6,607 bases of DNA from CAMYMG01 sp038259455. GTDB lineage: Bacteria > Pseudomonadota > Alphaproteobacteria > Rhizobiales > Rhizobiaceae. Position 1 is the first letter of the stretch. The number at the start of each line of letters is the position of its first letter. Positions 5,107 to 6,607 of this stretch are shown piece by piece. Under the pieces are notes generated by a model. It was not told where the DNA came from, made no database searches, and saw nothing but the letters and a program-made list of their open reading frames with translations. A program made the position numbers and the translations under genes. The stretch is from NCBI GenBank assembly GCA_038259455.1, contig JBBSOT010000292.1, positions 1 to 6,607 of the forward strand, written 5' to 3'.

Positions 5107-6246
5107 ATGAACCAAGCAGCAACAGCCGAGAAGCAAGCGGGACAGGGATCGGACATCCAGTCCTTCAAGGTTGCGGTCTTTGAGGGCGACGGGATCGGCC
5201 CTGAAATAATGGCTCCCACCATGCGCATTCTCAGCGAGGTCGCGGCCGTATCCGGCGCCTTCAGGATTGATTTCGACATTGTGCCTGCCGGAGCTGCTCA
5301 CTATCGCGATCATGGTGAGTCTCTGCCAAAGGCTTCGCTTGAAAAGGCGCGTGCCGCAGATGCGATCCTGTTGTCTGCCATGGGCCTGCCATCGATCCGC
5401 TATGCTAACGGCACTGAAATCGCACCACAAATCGAGTTGCGCATGGAACTCGGGTTATATGCCGGCGTCAGGCCCGTCATCATCCGGGCCGGGCAGAACT
5501 CGCCGCTCAAGGTCGCCGAACAGCGCGACATCGATTTCGTCATCATCCGCGAGTCCACTGAAGGTCTGTTTGCTTCGCACGGCAAGAAGCGCGCCGACAG
5601 CGACGTCGAAGCCAGCGAGACCATGGTCATCACGAGGGCTGTTTCCGAGAAACTCTTCGACTTCGCATTCCGCCTTGCTCGTCAGCGCAAGGCCGCCGGC
5701 CTCGGACCAGGCATCGTTCACTGCGTCGACAAGGCCAACGTGTTCCAGGCCTTCGCGTTCTTCCGCAAGATCTTCCTGGAGCGGGCCGAGCGGTTCCCGG
5801 ACATATCGGCGCAGTCGGCCTATGTGGATGCAGCAGCCCTGTGGATGGTACAGCGGCCTGAAATGTTCGATGTGCTGGTAACGGAAAACATGTTCGGTGA
5901 CATTCTCTCCGATCTCGGAGCGGGCCTGATGGGCAGTCTTGGACTGGCCCCCTCGGCCGATATCGGTGACAGGCATGCCGTCTTCCAGCCCTGCCACGGC
6001 AGTGCGCCTGACATTGCCGGTAAGAGCGTCGCCAACCCGATGGCGATGATCCTGTCGGCAGCAATGATGCTGGAATGGCTGGCCGACAAGGGCGACGATG
6101 GCGTCTCCAAGGCGGCCCAGACAATGCGCCGTTCAGTGTTCGACGTGCTGCGCGATGGGCGCTGCCTGACGCCAGACCTTGGCGGCACAAGTTCCACCGA
6201 GGATGTCTGTGCTGCCGTCCTCCAGCGCTGCCTCATCGGTCCATGA
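5107..6246 (+). CDS. Isocitrate/isopropylmalate-family dehydrogenase (beta-hydroxyacid oxidative decarboxylase)
   Basis: A 379-residue cytoplasmic enzyme of the IDH/IPMDH/tartrate dehydrogenase family, which oxidises 2-hydroxy acids with a 3-carboxylate and releases CO2. Seen in order: GDGIGPEI (27-34), the Arg-rich substrate segment IELRMELGLYAGVRPV (109-124; Arg112, Arg122), RESTEGLF (148-155), DKANVF (208-213) with the catalytic Lys209, YVDAAAL with Asp241, the signature NMFGDILSDLGAG (261-273; Asp265, Asp269) and HGSAPDIAG (297-305). Asp302 in the last motif is typical of NAD-dependent members, whereas NADP-dependent IDH has Lys there. The catalytic Tyr of the family (E. coli IDH Tyr160) aligns with Phe155. 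The start at 5107 has AAGGGG (5094-5099) seven bases upstream; the longer frame from 4999 would cross the promoter. It is divergent from tctC and overlaps the next gene by four bases. It is not obviously LeuB or Icd: it sits in a transporter locus, and the N-terminal 18 residues are a polar extension. Confidence 0.93.
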   Translation: MNQAATAEKQAGQGSDIQSFKVAVFEGDGIGPEIMAPTMRILSEVAAVSGAFRIDFDIVPAGAAHYRDHGESLPKASLEKARAADAILLSAMGLPSIRYANGTEIAPQIELRMELGLYAGVRPVIIRAGQNSPLKVAEQRDIDFVIIRESTEGLFASHGKKRADSDVEASETMVITRAVSEKLFDFAFRLARQRKAAGLGPGIVHCVDKANVFQAFAFFRKIFLERAERFPDISAQSAYVDAAALWMVQRPEMFDVLVTENMFGDILSDLGAGLMGSLGLAPSADIGDRHAVFQPCHGSAPDIAGKSVANPMAMILSAAMMLEWLADKGDDGVSKAAQTMRRSVFDVLRDGRCLTPDLGGTSSTEDVCAAVLQRCLIGP

Positions 6247-6607
6247 TCATGATTGTTGCCGCAGAACAGATAGTGCCGCTTCGCGTCGCGCTGGTCGGCG
6301 CTGGCTATTTCAGCGCGTTCCACGCCGATGGCTGGCGACGCAACCCTGATGCGGAGCTGACAGGCATAGCCGATCTCGACGTTGAGAAGGCGTCGGAGCT
6401 GGCCCGTCCGGACAATGGCACCGCTGCATCCACCCGCGTATTTTCCGACGCCGCCGAAATGTTCAGCAGCATCGAACCCGACATCATCGACATCGCAGCG
6501 CCGCCTCCAGCACACCTCGCGCTGATCAAACTGGCGCTGCAGACGGACGCCACGGCGATCATCTGCCAGAAGCCGTTCTGCGGCACGCTGGCCGAGGCGC
6601 GGCGCGC
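6243..6607 (+). CDS. Gfo/Idh/MocA-family oxidoreductase (partial, N-terminal Rossmann domain)
   Basis: The first 121 codons of a plus-strand gene that runs out of the window. The translation shows a Rossmann start RVALVGAGYFSAFHADGW (14-31) with the GxGxxxxxH pattern, a second strand ending LTGIADLD (39-46) whose acidic residues suggest NAD(H) preference, then IEPDIIDIAAPPPAHLAL (77-94) and IICQKPFCGTLAEAR (106-120). The last corresponds to the EKP motif with the catalytic Lys110, here as CQKP. The family oxidises or reduces sugars, inositols and sugar acids, with a few diol and biliverdin enzymes. The ATG at 6243 shares ATGA with the upstream stop (6244-6246), giving translational coupling; an ATG two codons later (6249) is an alternative. 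There is no clear separate Shine-Dalgarno. Co-transcription with the decarboxylating dehydrogenase places it in the same pathway. The C-terminal substrate domain is not visible. Confidence 0.9.
   Translation, partial: MIMIVAAEQIVPLRVALVGAGYFSAFHADGWRRNPDAELTGIADLDVEKASELARPDNGTAASTRVFSDAAEMFSSIEPDIIDIAAPPPAHLALIKLALQTDATAIICQKPFCGTLAEARR

Noticed and set aside
4973..5122. Upstream extension of tctC to a Met codon at 5122
   Set aside because: The frame is open by chance in the control region. It would bury the signal peptide and cross the predicted promoter, while 4972 has a near-ideal Shine-Dalgarno.
5455..5997. Minus-strand open frame of 180 codons
   Set aside because: Antisense to the conserved core of the dehydrogenase, with no recognisable fold or upstream Shine-Dalgarno; other long frames inside the dehydrogenase were discarded likewise.
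5107..6246. Naming the dehydrogenase leuB, icd or dmlA
   Set aside because: It has family motifs, but the substrate segment, the Phe155 substitution and the gene context do not match any of these well enough.

Overview
The window looks like an accessory catabolic locus from a GC-rich alphaproteobacterium, most likely of the Rhizobiales/Hyphomicrobiales type. That assignment is an inference from codon use (strong G/C at third positions), the Bug/TTT-type transporter and the style of the enzymes; no taxonomic marker is present. Nearly every base is coding.

Layout: a divergent control region at about 4973-5106 separates two transcription units. Leftward (minus strand) runs a tight six-gene unit: tctC (periplasmic binding protein, 3965-4972), tctB (3121-3903), tctA (1565-3121), a small ABM-fold protein (1275-1565), an aldo/keto reductase (268-1278) and the N-terminal part of a metallo-beta-lactamase-fold lactonase-like hydrolase (1-256, cut by the window edge). 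From tctB to the aldo/keto reductase, stop and start codons overlap by 1-4 bases. The one sizeable gap (61 bp, tctC-tctB) holds a perfect 10-bp GC-rich stem-loop. Rightward (plus strand) runs an isocitrate/isopropylmalate-type dehydrogenase (5107-6246), overlapped by 4 bases by a Gfo/Idh/MocA-type oxidoreductase that leaves the window (6243-6607).

Working model (inference): TctCBA imports an organic acid. The AKR, the Gfo/Idh/MocA protein, the lactonase-like hydrolase, the ABM protein and the beta-hydroxyacid-type oxidative decarboxylase process it or a related sugar acid or lactone. The two units probably share an operator: two exact 8-bp direct repeats (TATGCATT, 12-bp period), which also form an ATGCAT-N6-ATGCAT inverted repeat, lie between the predicted -35 and -10 of the tctC promoter and adjoin the -35 of the dehydrogenase promoter. 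No regulator gene lies in the window and the substrate cannot be read from sequence.

Most notable points: the unusual enzyme combination, which I cannot match to a characterised pathway; the dehydrogenase's Phe155 where the family normally has a catalytic Tyr; the compact divergent operator; the intercistronic hairpin; and the long TctB. There are no tRNA or rRNA genes, insertion sequences or CRISPR arrays that I can see.
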